Origin: an uncultured Alistipes sp.
GTDB lineage: Bacteria; Bacteroidota; Bacteroidia; Bacteroidales; Rikenellaceae
NCBI GenBank assembly: GCA_904502075.1
Contig: CAJGDL010000060.1
Span: 1-9,905, forward strand
Direction of reading: 5' to 3'
Length of the DNA stretch: 9,905 bases
In this document: piece after piece, positions 1-6,435 of the stretch
Layout: each line of letters starts with the position of its first letter
How positions within the stretch are numbered: position 1 is the stretch's first letter
Notes under the pieces: generated by a model
The model's input: only the letters and a program-made list of their open reading frames with translations
What the model was told of the DNA's origin: nothing
The model's database searches: none
Made by a program: the position numbers and the translations under genes

Positions 1-256
1 TATTTCTCTTTTATAGTCGCCAAACTTTAGTCAGAGTAGAAGCTATTAAAACGCTTTTCCAATATGTCTAAATGTGCGTATCTGATTATACGCGATGTTT
101 CATAGGCTCTTTGTTTTAGGTTTCAATAATTTAAACATTGAAGAAGACGCTCTCTGATTGGTGAACTCTATCTTCTTTCAAGGTTGTTATTTGTGTCAGC
201 AGAGACAACCCTTACCGCATGAGATTTCGAGTCAAAGGAGGCTCGGCTACGCTGCG
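1..256. other. AT-rich stretch with no recognised gene
   Basis: I see no open frame longer than about 25 codons on either strand that resembles a protein I know. Base composition is clearly more AT-rich than the neighbouring coding DNA. One modest inverted repeat is visible around 180-215 (AAGGTTGT pairing with ACAACCCTT across a loop of about 18 nt). The stretch could be an untranslated region of a gene beyond the left edge, a decayed gene, or a small RNA locus; nothing in it decides between these. Confidence 0.5.
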
Positions 257-380
257 CTTTTTAATTTTAGGCGAGGAAATTTTGTACCGACCGAAATTTG
301 ACACGGATGGGCTGTAGTTGGCCTACTGCCCATTCGGGGCAAATGAGGAGGCGCAAAATTTACCGTATAAAATTAAAAAG
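257..380. repeat. Palindromic repeat element, copy A (ssb 3' end)
   Basis: This is the first of three related elements of about 124 bp in the window. Its ends are a perfect 13-bp inverted repeat (CTTTTTAATTTTA at 257-269, complement at 368-380). Inside lie a second inverted pair (AAATTTTG at 277-284, CAAAATTT at 354-361) and a core hairpin with arms 305-317 and 323-335 around the loop TTGGC. The core stem contains one T/T mismatch and one G/T pair, the same imperfections as in the other copies. The right arm overlaps the last codons and stop of ssb. The function is unknown; it could be a miniature non-autonomous element or a conserved transcript-end structure. Confidence 0.75.
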
Positions 381-876
381 GAAGGTCATCCGGATCATCC
401 GCAGGAGGTACTATCGGCTGCTGTGCAGGCTGCTGATAGGCCGGCTGCTGGGGCTGTGCACCATAGGGTGCAGGCTGCTGATAGGTGGGTTGCGCCGCGG
501 GCTGTCCATAATTATTAGGCTGACCATAGGGCTGCTGACCATCCCCCTCGGGACGACGACCCAAGAGGTTCATCGAGTCGGCCAGAATCTCGGTGGTGTT
601 GCGTTTCACGCCATCCTTCTCCCACTCACGGGTACGGAGGCGGCCCTCCACATAGATCTGCGAACCCTTCTTCACGAAGCGATCCACCACATCGGCTAGG
701 CCGCGCCATAGCGTGATGGTGTGCCACTCGGTATGCTCCTTGGTGGTATTGCTCTGACGGTCGAAGAGTCGTTCGGTGGTGGCCAGGCGCACGCGCGCCA
801 CCTTGGCTCCCCCCTCTAAGGTGCGCACCTCGGGATCCATGCCCACGTTGCCCACCAAAATTACCTTATTTACCAT
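373..876 (-). CDS. ssb: Single-stranded DNA-binding protein
   Basis: This 167-residue protein coats single-stranded DNA and recruits replication and repair enzymes. Residues 1 to about 107 form the OB-fold, opening with NKVILVGNVGMDPEVR and containing the KGSQIYVEGRLRTREW block at 70-85. Trp51 and Trp85 sit where E. coli SSB has its DNA-stacking Trp54 and Trp88. Residues 111-158 are a disordered Gln/Pro/Tyr/Ala-rich linker. The C-terminus DDPDDLPF is the acidic tip that binds partner proteins. Length and layout are normal for a bacterial SSB. It begins 17 nt after the phosphorylase gene on the same strand, so it is probably cotranscribed. No Shine-Dalgarno sequence is evident. Its stop codon lies inside the right arm of a palindromic repeat. 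Confidence 0.96.
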   Translation of the reverse strand: MVNKVILVGNVGMDPEVRTLEGGAKVARVRLATTERLFDRQSNTTKEHTEWHTITLWRGLADVVDRFVKKGSQIYVEGRLRTREWEKDGVKRNTTEILADSMNLLGRRPEGDGQQPYGQPNNYGQPAAQPTYQQPAPYGAQPQQPAYQQPAQQPIVPPADDPDDLPF

Positions 877-893
877 AGTGTTGTTCTCTTTTT

Positions 894-1700
894 TTACAAA
901 CTCTTAATCATCTCCGTGAAGAGGATGCCCATGTTTTTTCCGGCCTTGGCACCCTGACGCTGCACATCCTCGTGGTCGCCGATCTCGTCGCTCAGGCCGC
1001 AGTTGGTGATCACCGAAACGCCGAAGACGGGGATCGACATGTGGCGTGCCACGATCACCTCGGGGACGGTCGACATACCGGCGGCATCACCACCGATCGC
1101 CTTGAAGTAGCGGTACTCGGCCTGGGTCTCGAAGGTCGGGCCCGTGCCGCCAACATAGACACCATACTGAAGTTTGATTCCCTTCTCAGCGGCAATGGCC
1201 GTCGCCTTGTCGCGCAGAGCCTTGTCGTAGCAGTTGTGCATATCGGGGAAGCGGGGGCCCAATTCGGCCATATTCTTGCCGATCAGCGGATTGGGCATCA
1301 GGTTGATGTGGTCGGTGATGATCATCAGATCGCCCACCGAGAAGCTGGTGTTGATGCCTCCCGAAGCATTCGACACGAAGAGGTAGTCGATGCCCAAGAG
1401 TTTCATCACGCGCACCGGGAAGGTTACCTGCGACATGGCGTAGCCCTCGTAGTAGTGGAAACGGCCCTGCATGGCCACCACCTTGCGGCCCTCTACCAAG
1501 CCAAAGATCAGACGCCCCTTGTGGCCCTCCACTGTCGAGACGGGAAAACCCGGAATATCATGATAGTCAAGAATATATTTTGCCTCGATCTGCTCGGCAA
1601 AAGCACCCAGTCCGGTACCCAAAATAATACCCACTTCGGGAACAAACCCTTCGATACGGCTCTGAATAAAGGCCGCACATTTTTTAATTTCCTCTAACAT
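894..1700 (-). CDS. punA: Purine nucleoside phosphorylase, trimeric (class I) type
   Basis: The protein has 268 residues, typical for the trimeric NP-I family. These enzymes cleave inosine and guanosine (and the deoxy forms) with phosphate to give base and (deoxy)ribose-1-phosphate in purine salvage. Visible motifs in order: GTGLG at 28-32 (phosphate loop), His60 in EGHKG, GRFHYYEG at 79-86 (phosphate and ribose contacts), NASGG at 111-115, GPTFET at 187-192, GMSTVPE at 208-214, and Asn233 in VITN. An Asn at this last place favours 6-oxopurines over adenine and argues against methylthioadenosine phosphorylase. The start overlaps the lpxK stop by 17 nt, so translation is probably coupled; a purine-rich AGAAGAAG precedes the ATG. 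From memory, lpxK next to this gene is a common arrangement in Bacteroidales. The symbol follows the class I family and was not confirmed by search. Confidence 0.93.
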   Translation of the reverse strand: MLEEIKKCAAFIQSRIEGFVPEVGIILGTGLGAFAEQIEAKYILDYHDIPGFPVSTVEGHKGRLIFGLVEGRKVVAMQGRFHYYEGYAMSQVTFPVRVMKLLGIDYLFVSNASGGINTSFSVGDLMIITDHINLMPNPLIGKNMAELGPRFPDMHNCYDKALRDKATAIAAEKGIKLQYGVYVGGTGPTFETQAEYRYFKAIGGDAAGMSTVPEVIVARHMSIPVFGVSVITNCGLSDEIGDHEDVQRQGAKAGKNMGILFTEMIKSL

Positions 1701-2727
1701 CTTCTTCTAATTTATTGAGGAGATCGGTATCCGAATCCTCGATGAACGAAATATTGATCGGCAAGTAGTAGAGTCGCTGCTGCAACTCGGCCGGAATCTT
1801 CTTGCGATTCGTGAGCTTCACGGCATCCTTCTCCGTGGTGATGATCATCGCCTCGGGATACTCCTCCAAAAGAGCAAGCATCTGCTTCACATCGCGCACC
1901 TTGTAGACATGATGATCCTCGAAGGTGAGGCGCTCAACCACCTCGTAGTTCTTCTCCAACGAGGTATGGAACGGGGCGGGATTGCCAATACCCGAGAGGG
2001 CGATCACCTTGGCACCGCGCTCCAAATTCCGCTCCGTGGCCGCCTCGGGGAAGAGGGGCTGCGGTCGGAAGGACTCCATGCGGGTGAAATAGACCTTCTG
2101 ATAGGCCACCTTCACCAACGACTTATAGAGCAAACGCCGTTCCAAAGGGGTCATGTTTTCGGGACACTTCGTCACCACGAAGTAGTGGGCTCGATGCAAC
2201 TGCTCCAACTCATCGCGCAGGGAGCCGTAGGGCAGGAAGGAGTCCTCGTGGGGCGGACGTGTAGCATCAACCATCACCACATTGACCTTGGCATTCACAT
2301 AGCGGTGCTGGAATCCATCGTCCAAGACGATCAGATCCACCTCGGGATGCTCCTGCTGCAGACGACGAATCCCCTCCACGCGCTTTTCGCATACGGCAAC
2401 CACCGTGTTGGGGAACTTGAGTTTGATCTGCAAGGGCTCGTCGCCCACCTCGCGATAGTGTGAATCGCTCAACACCTCGCGATAGCCCTTCGTCTTGCGG
2501 CCATAACCGCGCGAAAGGAGCGCCACCTTATGGCGACGCGACATATAGTCGATAATCATCTCCGACATCGGGGTCTTGCCCGTGCCGCCCACCGTAATGT
2601 TGCCTACGCAGATAATGGGAATCGAAAACTTCTCGCTACGCAACAAACCGGCATCAAACAGGTAGTTCCTCAAGTGAACCACCCATCTGTAAATCCAGGA
2701 GGCGGGTATTAACAAATATCGCAGCAT
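1684..2727 (-). CDS. lpxK: Tetraacyldisaccharide 4'-kinase
   Basis: LpxK phosphorylates the 4' position of the lipid A disaccharide precursor to give lipid IVA, at the cytoplasmic face of the inner membrane. The 347-residue length fits the family. The N-terminal region (about 1-30) is hydrophobic and aromatic, as expected of the membrane-associated part. The P-loop GGTGKTP is at 47-53, GDEP at 95-98, and the family signature DDGFQHR at 136-142. It shows that the host makes lipid A by the Raetz pathway. It is first of the leftward set with the phosphorylase and ssb, and has a Bacteroides-type promoter about 50 bp upstream. The ATG at 2725-2727 gives the full family N-terminus. Confidence 0.96.
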   Translation of the reverse strand: MLRYLLIPASWIYRWVVHLRNYLFDAGLLRSEKFSIPIICVGNITVGGTGKTPMSEMIIDYMSRRHKVALLSRGYGRKTKGYREVLSDSHYREVGDEPLQIKLKFPNTVVAVCEKRVEGIRRLQQEHPEVDLIVLDDGFQHRYVNAKVNVVMVDATRPPHEDSFLPYGSLRDELEQLHRAHYFVVTKCPENMTPLERRLLYKSLVKVAYQKVYFTRMESFRPQPLFPEAATERNLERGAKVIALSGIGNPAPFHTSLEKNYEVVERLTFEDHHVYKVRDVKQMLALLEEYPEAMIITTEKDAVKLTNRKKIPAELQQRLYYLPINISFIEDSDTDLLNKLEEDVRGN

Positions 2728-2780
2728 TTCCTTTTTTGCTTTCGGTTTGTCTAAAAAAGTGGTTTAACTTCTCAATTTTT

Positions 2781-2812
2781 CAAAGGTACGGATAAAAAAC
2801 CGATTTCCCAAA
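2781..2812 (-). promoter_or_regulatory. Bacteroides-type promoter for lpxK
   Basis: On the minus strand the -33 element TTTG (complement of 2809-2812) is followed after exactly 20 bp by TACCTTTG (complement of 2781-2788), matching the TAnnTTTG -7 consensus of the Bacteroidota primary sigma factor. Transcription would start near 2774, leaving a leader of about 45-50 nt before the lpxK ATG. Confidence 0.78.
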
Positions 2813-3068
2813 CAAAAGCGACAAAAGTTTCATTTTCGGCGATTTTAGATCAATTCAAGAGAGTGCCCGCGGTGAAAAATGTCGCAGCACGCGATTTGTA
2901 TTTTCCCTCTTCTCTTCAGACCTTGAGCCATCGCGCCACTTTCCCTATTTTTCCAAGTGTCAATGCGTAAATTTTTGCTCTGTAAGATTTTTTTTGAAGA
3001 CACCTTTGTAACCCATTGAAAATCAGACCCCATTTTCGCGCTCTTGTAAGATTTTTTTCGGCTGAAAA
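2813..3068. other. Divergent intergenic region between lpxK and lipoprotein gene
   Basis: This AT-rich stretch separates the two divergent promoters. It contains a 14-bp direct repeat, TGTAAGATTTTTTT, at 2981-2994 and 3045-3058 (64 bp apart). The 10-mer GCGTAAATTT also occurs twice, at 2965-2974 and at 3090-3099, where it is part of the promoter -7 box. Small open frames here do not resemble known proteins and I do not call them. Confidence 0.5.
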
Positions 3069-3100
3069 TTTGGAGATGGTTTTTTTATTGCGTAAATTTG
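3069..3100 (+). promoter_or_regulatory. Bacteroides-type promoter for the lipoprotein gene
   Basis: TTTG at 3069-3072 is followed by a 20-bp spacer and TAAATTTG at 3093-3100, a textbook match to TTTG-N(19-21)-TAnnTTTG. Transcription would start near 3106 and give a leader of about 90 nt. A small hairpin, ACACC-TTGAA-GGTGT, lies in that leader at 3152-3166. Confidence 0.8.
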
Positions 3101-3198
3101 CAGTAGAGAAAGGTCGAAAAAGGGCCTCGAACACTACCCTCCCGAACACCAACACCTTGAAGGTGTACCTAATATTACTAACTAAAAATTCCTACACG

Positions 3199-4290
3199 AT
3201 GAAAAAGTTATTTTATTTTGCAGTCGCCTTGCTCTGTTTCGCAGCATGCGAAGAGAAGCAAGAACCTCCCAAAGAAGAGGAATGGGTTATTTGGGATTTT
3301 GTGAATTATTCGGTGGAGATCGAGGTACAAGATGTAAAGACGGGTGCCGATCTGCTTGACCCTGAAACAGAGGGAAATATTCTGGATCAGGCAATTGTAA
3401 TGATATATAAGGGTCAAACCATCCCGATGAAGTCTTGCGAGGAGATTACACGAGCGAATCCTGCCAGATTTTATGGATTGATTTGGCATAAGCGTTTGGA
3501 CGGAGGTTATTTTTTAGCCGCCGGAGAGTTTAATACCGGTGGAACTGTTAATGTCCCCTTTGCCATCGATTGGGGTGATGGCACAAAAACCGAATTTGTC
3601 GTAACCTCCGATGTGAAGGACGGAAGCTCAAAGAACCCAACAATTATCCGGGCTCTGACGATGGATGGTGTTTCGGTAGAGCATCAAAACGGTGCCAATT
3701 GGCAAGTTACAATCAAGAAAGAGGCCCAAACTTCTTCTAATGATGAAAATACCAAGGAGAATAACCCTGTGGATGATGACGAAGAAGAGGAGAACAAACC
3801 CACCGTGGAGGAGTTGTTTGCACAGAGAGCCAAGGAGCAGATGGCCGAATTGTTGGAGCGTTCGGGAGATTACGATGCGACGCGTGTCCAGGAGTTGCTT
3901 TGCGGAAAAGATTTTCTTCTGTGGGCCTATTTGGGTTATGATAGCACCTGGAACGAAATTATTGATCCGATGTATGTCTTCGGTGAGTGGCTATGGGTGG
4001 GCTTGACAGTCGACTACTACCGCTTTGAGGCTGACGGCACGATGGTTTGGACTCCGGGAAGAACTTGTGTTCCCGACGAGAGTATTGACCCCATGAACGG
4101 CCGTTGGGAATTTGATCCTGCGACACGCACCTTATCCATTCTTTACGATGGCAAAGCAGAGCGTATGGATTACACACTGATTGCCCTGAACGAAACCACC
4201 TTTGCCTGGGATCGAGAGCGAATCTACTACGAAAAGGATGGTTCCGAATCCTTCCGCGACTACCTCCGCTCGGTCTATATTGTGCAGTAG
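3199..4290 (+). CDS. Hypothetical lipoprotein, possible C-terminal lipocalin-like domain
   Basis: I do not recognise a named family. The ATG at 3199 gives 363 residues with a compact lipoprotein signal (MKK, hydrophobic core, FAAC with lipidated Cys17). The mature end CEEKQE is acidic, resembling signals linked to surface export of lipoproteins in Bacteroidota, so surface exposure is possible. Residues 30-175 look like a beta-rich domain (alternating hydrophobic strands, DWGDGTKTEF at 124-133). Residues 180-202 are an acidic, low-complexity linker with DDDEEEEN. Residues 203-225 look helical. The C-terminal part (about 270-363), with YYRFEADGTMVW, GRWEFDPATRTLSILYDG and later paired strands, resembles lipocalin-like domains of Bacteroidota lipoproteins; that match is by eye only. 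The in-frame ATG at 3016 is rejected because it precedes the promoter. The gene appears AT-richer than its neighbours and stands alone between promoter and terminator. Confidence 0.85.
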   Translation: MKKLFYFAVALLCFAACEEKQEPPKEEEWVIWDFVNYSVEIEVQDVKTGADLLDPETEGNILDQAIVMIYKGQTIPMKSCEEITRANPARFYGLIWHKRLDGGYFLAAGEFNTGGTVNVPFAIDWGDGTKTEFVVTSDVKDGSSKNPTIIRALTMDGVSVEHQNGANWQVTIKKEAQTSSNDENTKENNPVDDDEEEENKPTVEELFAQRAKEQMAELLERSGDYDATRVQELLCGKDFLLWAYLGYDSTWNEIIDPMYVFGEWLWVGLTVDYYRFEADGTMVWTPGRTCVPDESIDPMNGRWEFDPATRTLSILYDGKAERMDYTLIALNETTFAWDRERIYYEKDGSESFRDYLRSVYIVQ

Positions 4291-4339
4291 CGCGCCTGCC
4301 AGGGAGAATTCCTTTGGCAATTGTATAAATATGCCGCTT

Positions 4340-4373
4340 CGGCCGGGCTCTTCGGAGTTCGGCCGATTTTTTT
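4340..4373 (+). terminator. Intrinsic terminator with UUCG tetraloop
   Basis: The stem 4340-4350 (CGGCCGGGCTC) pairs fully with 4355-4365 (GAGTTCGGCCG), counting two G-U pairs. The loop is TTCG closed by C-G, the exceptionally stable tetraloop. A then seven T follow at 4366-4373. It lies 50 bp after the lipoprotein stop and should end that transcript. Confidence 0.92.
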
Positions 4374-4428
4374 GAGAGGGAGAGGGGGCAATTTACAATG
4401 TACAATTCACGATTTTTAATTCCTAATT
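4374..4428. other. AT-rich spacer flanking the foldback element
   Basis: After a short GA-rich run there is AT-rich sequence with repeated AATT and short inverted motifs (ACAATGTACAATT, TTTTAATTCCTAATT). It resembles noncoding filler often seen between genes in Bacteroidales. I see no gene in it. Confidence 0.4.
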
Positions 4429-4545
4429 CGTCATTGCGAGCACCGTTAGGTGCGTGGCAATCTTTTTATCGGAGAATCATTCTCACGATTGGTCGCCCAT
4501 AAAAAGATCCCCACGTCAGACCTTGCGGTCTTCCTCGGGATGACG
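4429..4545. repeat. Foldback (cloverleaf-like) intergenic repeat
   Basis: The 117-bp element is bounded by CGTCATTGCGAG (4429-4440) and CTCGGGATGACG (4534-4545), which pair at 10 of 12 positions. Inside are a side hairpin CACC-GTTA-GGTG (4441-4452), a long stem of 4453-4469 against 4499-4515 with a perfect 10-bp part ATCTTTTTAT/ATAAAAAGAT, an apical hairpin GAGAAT-C-ATTCTC (4472-4484), and a second side hairpin AGACC-TTGC-GGTCT (4518-4531). From memory, dispersed repeats starting CGTCATTGCGAG and ending GGATGACG occur in many bacterial genomes; I cannot confirm copy number here. It has no coding capacity. Confidence 0.75.
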
Positions 4546-4622
4546 CGACGAGAAAAGGGGAATAAAATAATTTTGAATTCTGAATTTTGAATCATGAATT
4601 ATAATAATTTCTAATTATTTTG

Positions 4623-4630
4623 TACCTTTG
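4623..4630 (+). promoter_or_regulatory. Probable -7 box for the M23-ispD operon
   Basis: TACCTTTG matches TAnnTTTG exactly and ends 23 bp before the ATG at 4654. No TTTG lies at the usual distance (4599-4602 reads TTAT), so the -33 element is degenerate. The leader would be under 20 nt. Confidence 0.6.
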
Positions 4631-4653
4631 AGGTTTGAAGATAAAATACGACT

Positions 4654-6000
4654 ATGAAAAACGAAAAAAGAATACTTGGTAAATGGTTTGCAGCGGCTTT
4701 GCTGCTGCTTGTTGCGGCCTGCTCGAAAAGTGGGGATCAGGCCGCCGAAGAGGCAGCACAGGAGGCTCCGCGCCACATCCTCTATGGGATTGATGCCACG
4801 GATTATCGCCTCGATCAGGGGGAGGTGCAGAGCGGAGAGACCCTGGGCAAGATCCTGAACCACTACGGAGTCTCGGCCGTGGAGATCGACCGCCTCGACC
4901 GCGAGGCCGCACAGGTGTGGCCCTTGAGAAATATCCGCGCCGGCCACCGCTACACGGCCTTCATCCACGAAGATTCGCTCCACACCCCACACCTGGATTT
5001 CCTGGCCTACGAGCGCAACACCTCGCAGTATGTGGTCTTCGGATTCCACCGCTGTGCCGAGGGGCGCGACTCGGTGTCGATCACCTTAGGTGAGAAGGAG
5101 TTCACCCTGAAGCGTCAGAAGCGCAGTGCCGTCATTGAGTCGTCGCTCTGGCAGGCGATGGTCGATGGCAACATGCCCTACTCGCTGGCAGCCGAGGTAG
5201 AAGATATCTATCAGTGGACGATCTCCTTCTTCAGCGTGCAGAAGGGCGACAGCTTCACGGTGATCTACGACGAAAAACTCATCGATACCGTCTCGGTGGG
5301 CATCGGCCGCATCTGGGGCGTGAAGTTCTCGCACTACGGCAAGGAGTACTACGCCATTCCGTTCCGCCAGAACAAGCGCGTGGAGTATTGGGAGGCCGAT
5401 GGTCAGTCGCTGCGCAAGCAGATGCTGAAGGCCCCGCTGAAGTACTCGCGCATCAGTTCGAAGTTCTCCTACAGCCGCCTGCACCCGGTACACAAGGTAC
5501 GCCGTCCCCACACAGGAGTTGACTACGCCGCCCCGAAGGGTACGCCGGTGGTGGCTGTCGCCGACGGTGTGGTAACCTTCAAAGGCTGGGGAGGAGGCGG
5601 TGGCAACACCCTCAAGATTAAGCATGCGGGGGGCTATACGACTGGCTACCTGCACCTGAACGGCTTCGCCAAGGGAATCCATCAGGGGAGCCATGTTTCG
5701 CAGGGACAGCTCATCGGCTATGTGGGTAGCACCGGCACCTCGACGGGCCCCCACCTCGACTACCGCGTTTGGAAGGGCAAAAACCCGATCGACCCGCTGA
5801 AGATCCCACAGGAGCCCTCGGAGCCGATCAAAGCAGAAAACCTCGATGCCTTCGAGTATGTGAAAGCCAAGGTGATGGCCGAGTTGGACGGAGAAGTTTC
5901 GGAGTCGGAGCGTCTTTCGTTGCGCGACACGGTGGCCTTCGATGCCGCCCAACCGATCGTACCCGACTTCTCGGCGGAAGAGGCGGTTGAAAACGAGTAG
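4654..6000 (+). CDS. M23-family peptidase lipoprotein (murein hydrolase type)
   Basis: The 448-residue protein carries a lipoprotein signal (hydrophobic residues 11-22, LVAAC with Cys23), placing it in the envelope. Residues 57-105 (VQSGETLGKILNHYGV) look like the LysM/OapA-type domain common in front of M23 domains. A beta-rich middle region runs to about 265. The M23 (LytM-like) domain covers about 270-382, with H286-x3-D290, His334 in YLHLN and GPHLDYRVW at 365-373. Active M23 enzymes cut peptide crossbridges of peptidoglycan. The final motif is HLD, not the usual HxH, so the third zinc ligand is Asp369 if the site binds metal. Residues 383-448 form a charged C-terminal extension. It is first in the operon, 3 nt before yhbP. 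It could also act as a hydrolase activator if catalytically inert. Confidence 0.9.
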   Translation: MKNEKRILGKWFAAALLLLVAACSKSGDQAAEEAAQEAPRHILYGIDATDYRLDQGEVQSGETLGKILNHYGVSAVEIDRLDREAAQVWPLRNIRAGHRYTAFIHEDSLHTPHLDFLAYERNTSQYVVFGFHRCAEGRDSVSITLGEKEFTLKRQKRSAVIESSLWQAMVDGNMPYSLAAEVEDIYQWTISFFSVQKGDSFTVIYDEKLIDTVSVGIGRIWGVKFSHYGKEYYAIPFRQNKRVEYWEADGQSLRKQMLKAPLKYSRISSKFSYSRLHPVHKVRRPHTGVDYAAPKGTPVVAVADGVVTFKGWGGGGGNTLKIKHAGGYTTGYLHLNGFAKGIHQGSHVSQGQLIGYVGSTGTSTGPHLDYRVWKGKNPIDPLKIPQEPSEPIKAENLDAFEYVKAKVMAELDGEVSESERLSLRDTVAFDAAQPIVPDFSAEEAVENE

Positions 6001-6003
6001 GCT

Positions 6004-6435
6004 ATGGTACCAACGCCCCACACCCTCGATATTCCGGAGGCCATCATCCGCTTCGTACGCAAGCACCATGTACTGACCCTCGCCACCCAAAGCCACGAAG
6101 GGCTTTGGTGCGCCAACTGCTTCTACGCCTTCGACCCGACACGCGGAGAGTTATACTTCACCTCCTCGCCCGATACGCGCCACGGGTGCGAGATGGCCGA
6201 AAATCCGCAGGTGGCGGCCAGCATCGTCCTCGAGACCCGCATCGTGGGTCGCGTGCAGGGGCTGCAGCTGACGGGTACTGTCCGCCCCGCCGACGAGCAG
6301 GGGCGCAAGTGTTACCTGAAGCGCTTCCCCTATGCCGCTGTGGCCGACCTGCACCTGTGGACACTCGAAATTAAAACACTGAAACTCACCGACAACACCC
6401 TCGGATTCGGAAAGAAACTCCTATGGAACAGATAA
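6004..6435 (+). CDS. yhbP: YhbP/UPF0306 family protein, FMN-binding split-barrel fold
   Basis: The 143-residue sequence follows E. coli YhbP closely in layout: HHVLTLAT near the N-terminus, LWCANCFYAFD at 44-54, YFTSSPDTRHGCEM, a central GRVQGLQLTGTV strand, the KRFPYA segment, and the C-terminal signature LTDNTLGFGKKLLW. The family shares the pyridoxamine phosphate oxidase-like split barrel that often binds a flavin; its reaction is not established. It lies 3 nt after the M23 gene and its last 13 nt overlap ispD, so translation is probably coupled. No signal peptide is present; it should be cytoplasmic. The symbol is by resemblance only. Confidence 0.85.
   Translation: MVPTPHTLDIPEAIIRFVRKHHVLTLATQSHEGLWCANCFYAFDPTRGELYFTSSPDTRHGCEMAENPQVAASIVLETRIVGRVQGLQLTGTVRPADEQGRKCYLKRFPYAAVADLHLWTLEIKTLKLTDNTLGFGKKLLWNR

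Noticed and set aside
257..380. Copy A as a classical intrinsic terminator for ssb
   Set aside because: On the ssb strand no T run follows the hairpin; T-rich sequence occurs before the stem. A Rho-dependent or processing role cannot be excluded.
400..530. Short repeats in the ssb 3' region as a CRISPR or tandem array
   Set aside because: They encode the Gln/Pro/Ala/Tyr-rich SSB linker and vary irregularly, with no spacers.
972..1697. 241-codon plus-strand frame across the phosphorylase gene
   Set aside because: Antisense to an unmistakable phosphorylase; His/Ala/Val-rich composition is typical of a shadow frame.
2845..3155. Small minus-strand frames in the lpxK-lipoprotein gap
   Set aside because: They run through the mapped promoter of the lipoprotein gene, are basic and low in complexity, and lack a start context.
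3016..3198. N-terminal extension of the lipoprotein gene
   Set aside because: It begins upstream of a strong promoter and would bury the lipoprotein signal that starts at 3199.
4429..4545. Cloverleaf element as a tRNA gene
   Set aside because: It lacks the TTC-A T-arm sequence, a plausible anticodon loop and a 7-bp acceptor stem of tRNA length; only the outline is similar.
5086..6096. 336-codon open frame antisense to the M23 gene
   Set aside because: It lies wholly across the M23 domain and the yhbP start on the other strand, has no recognisable domain, and is a by-product of GC-rich codon use.
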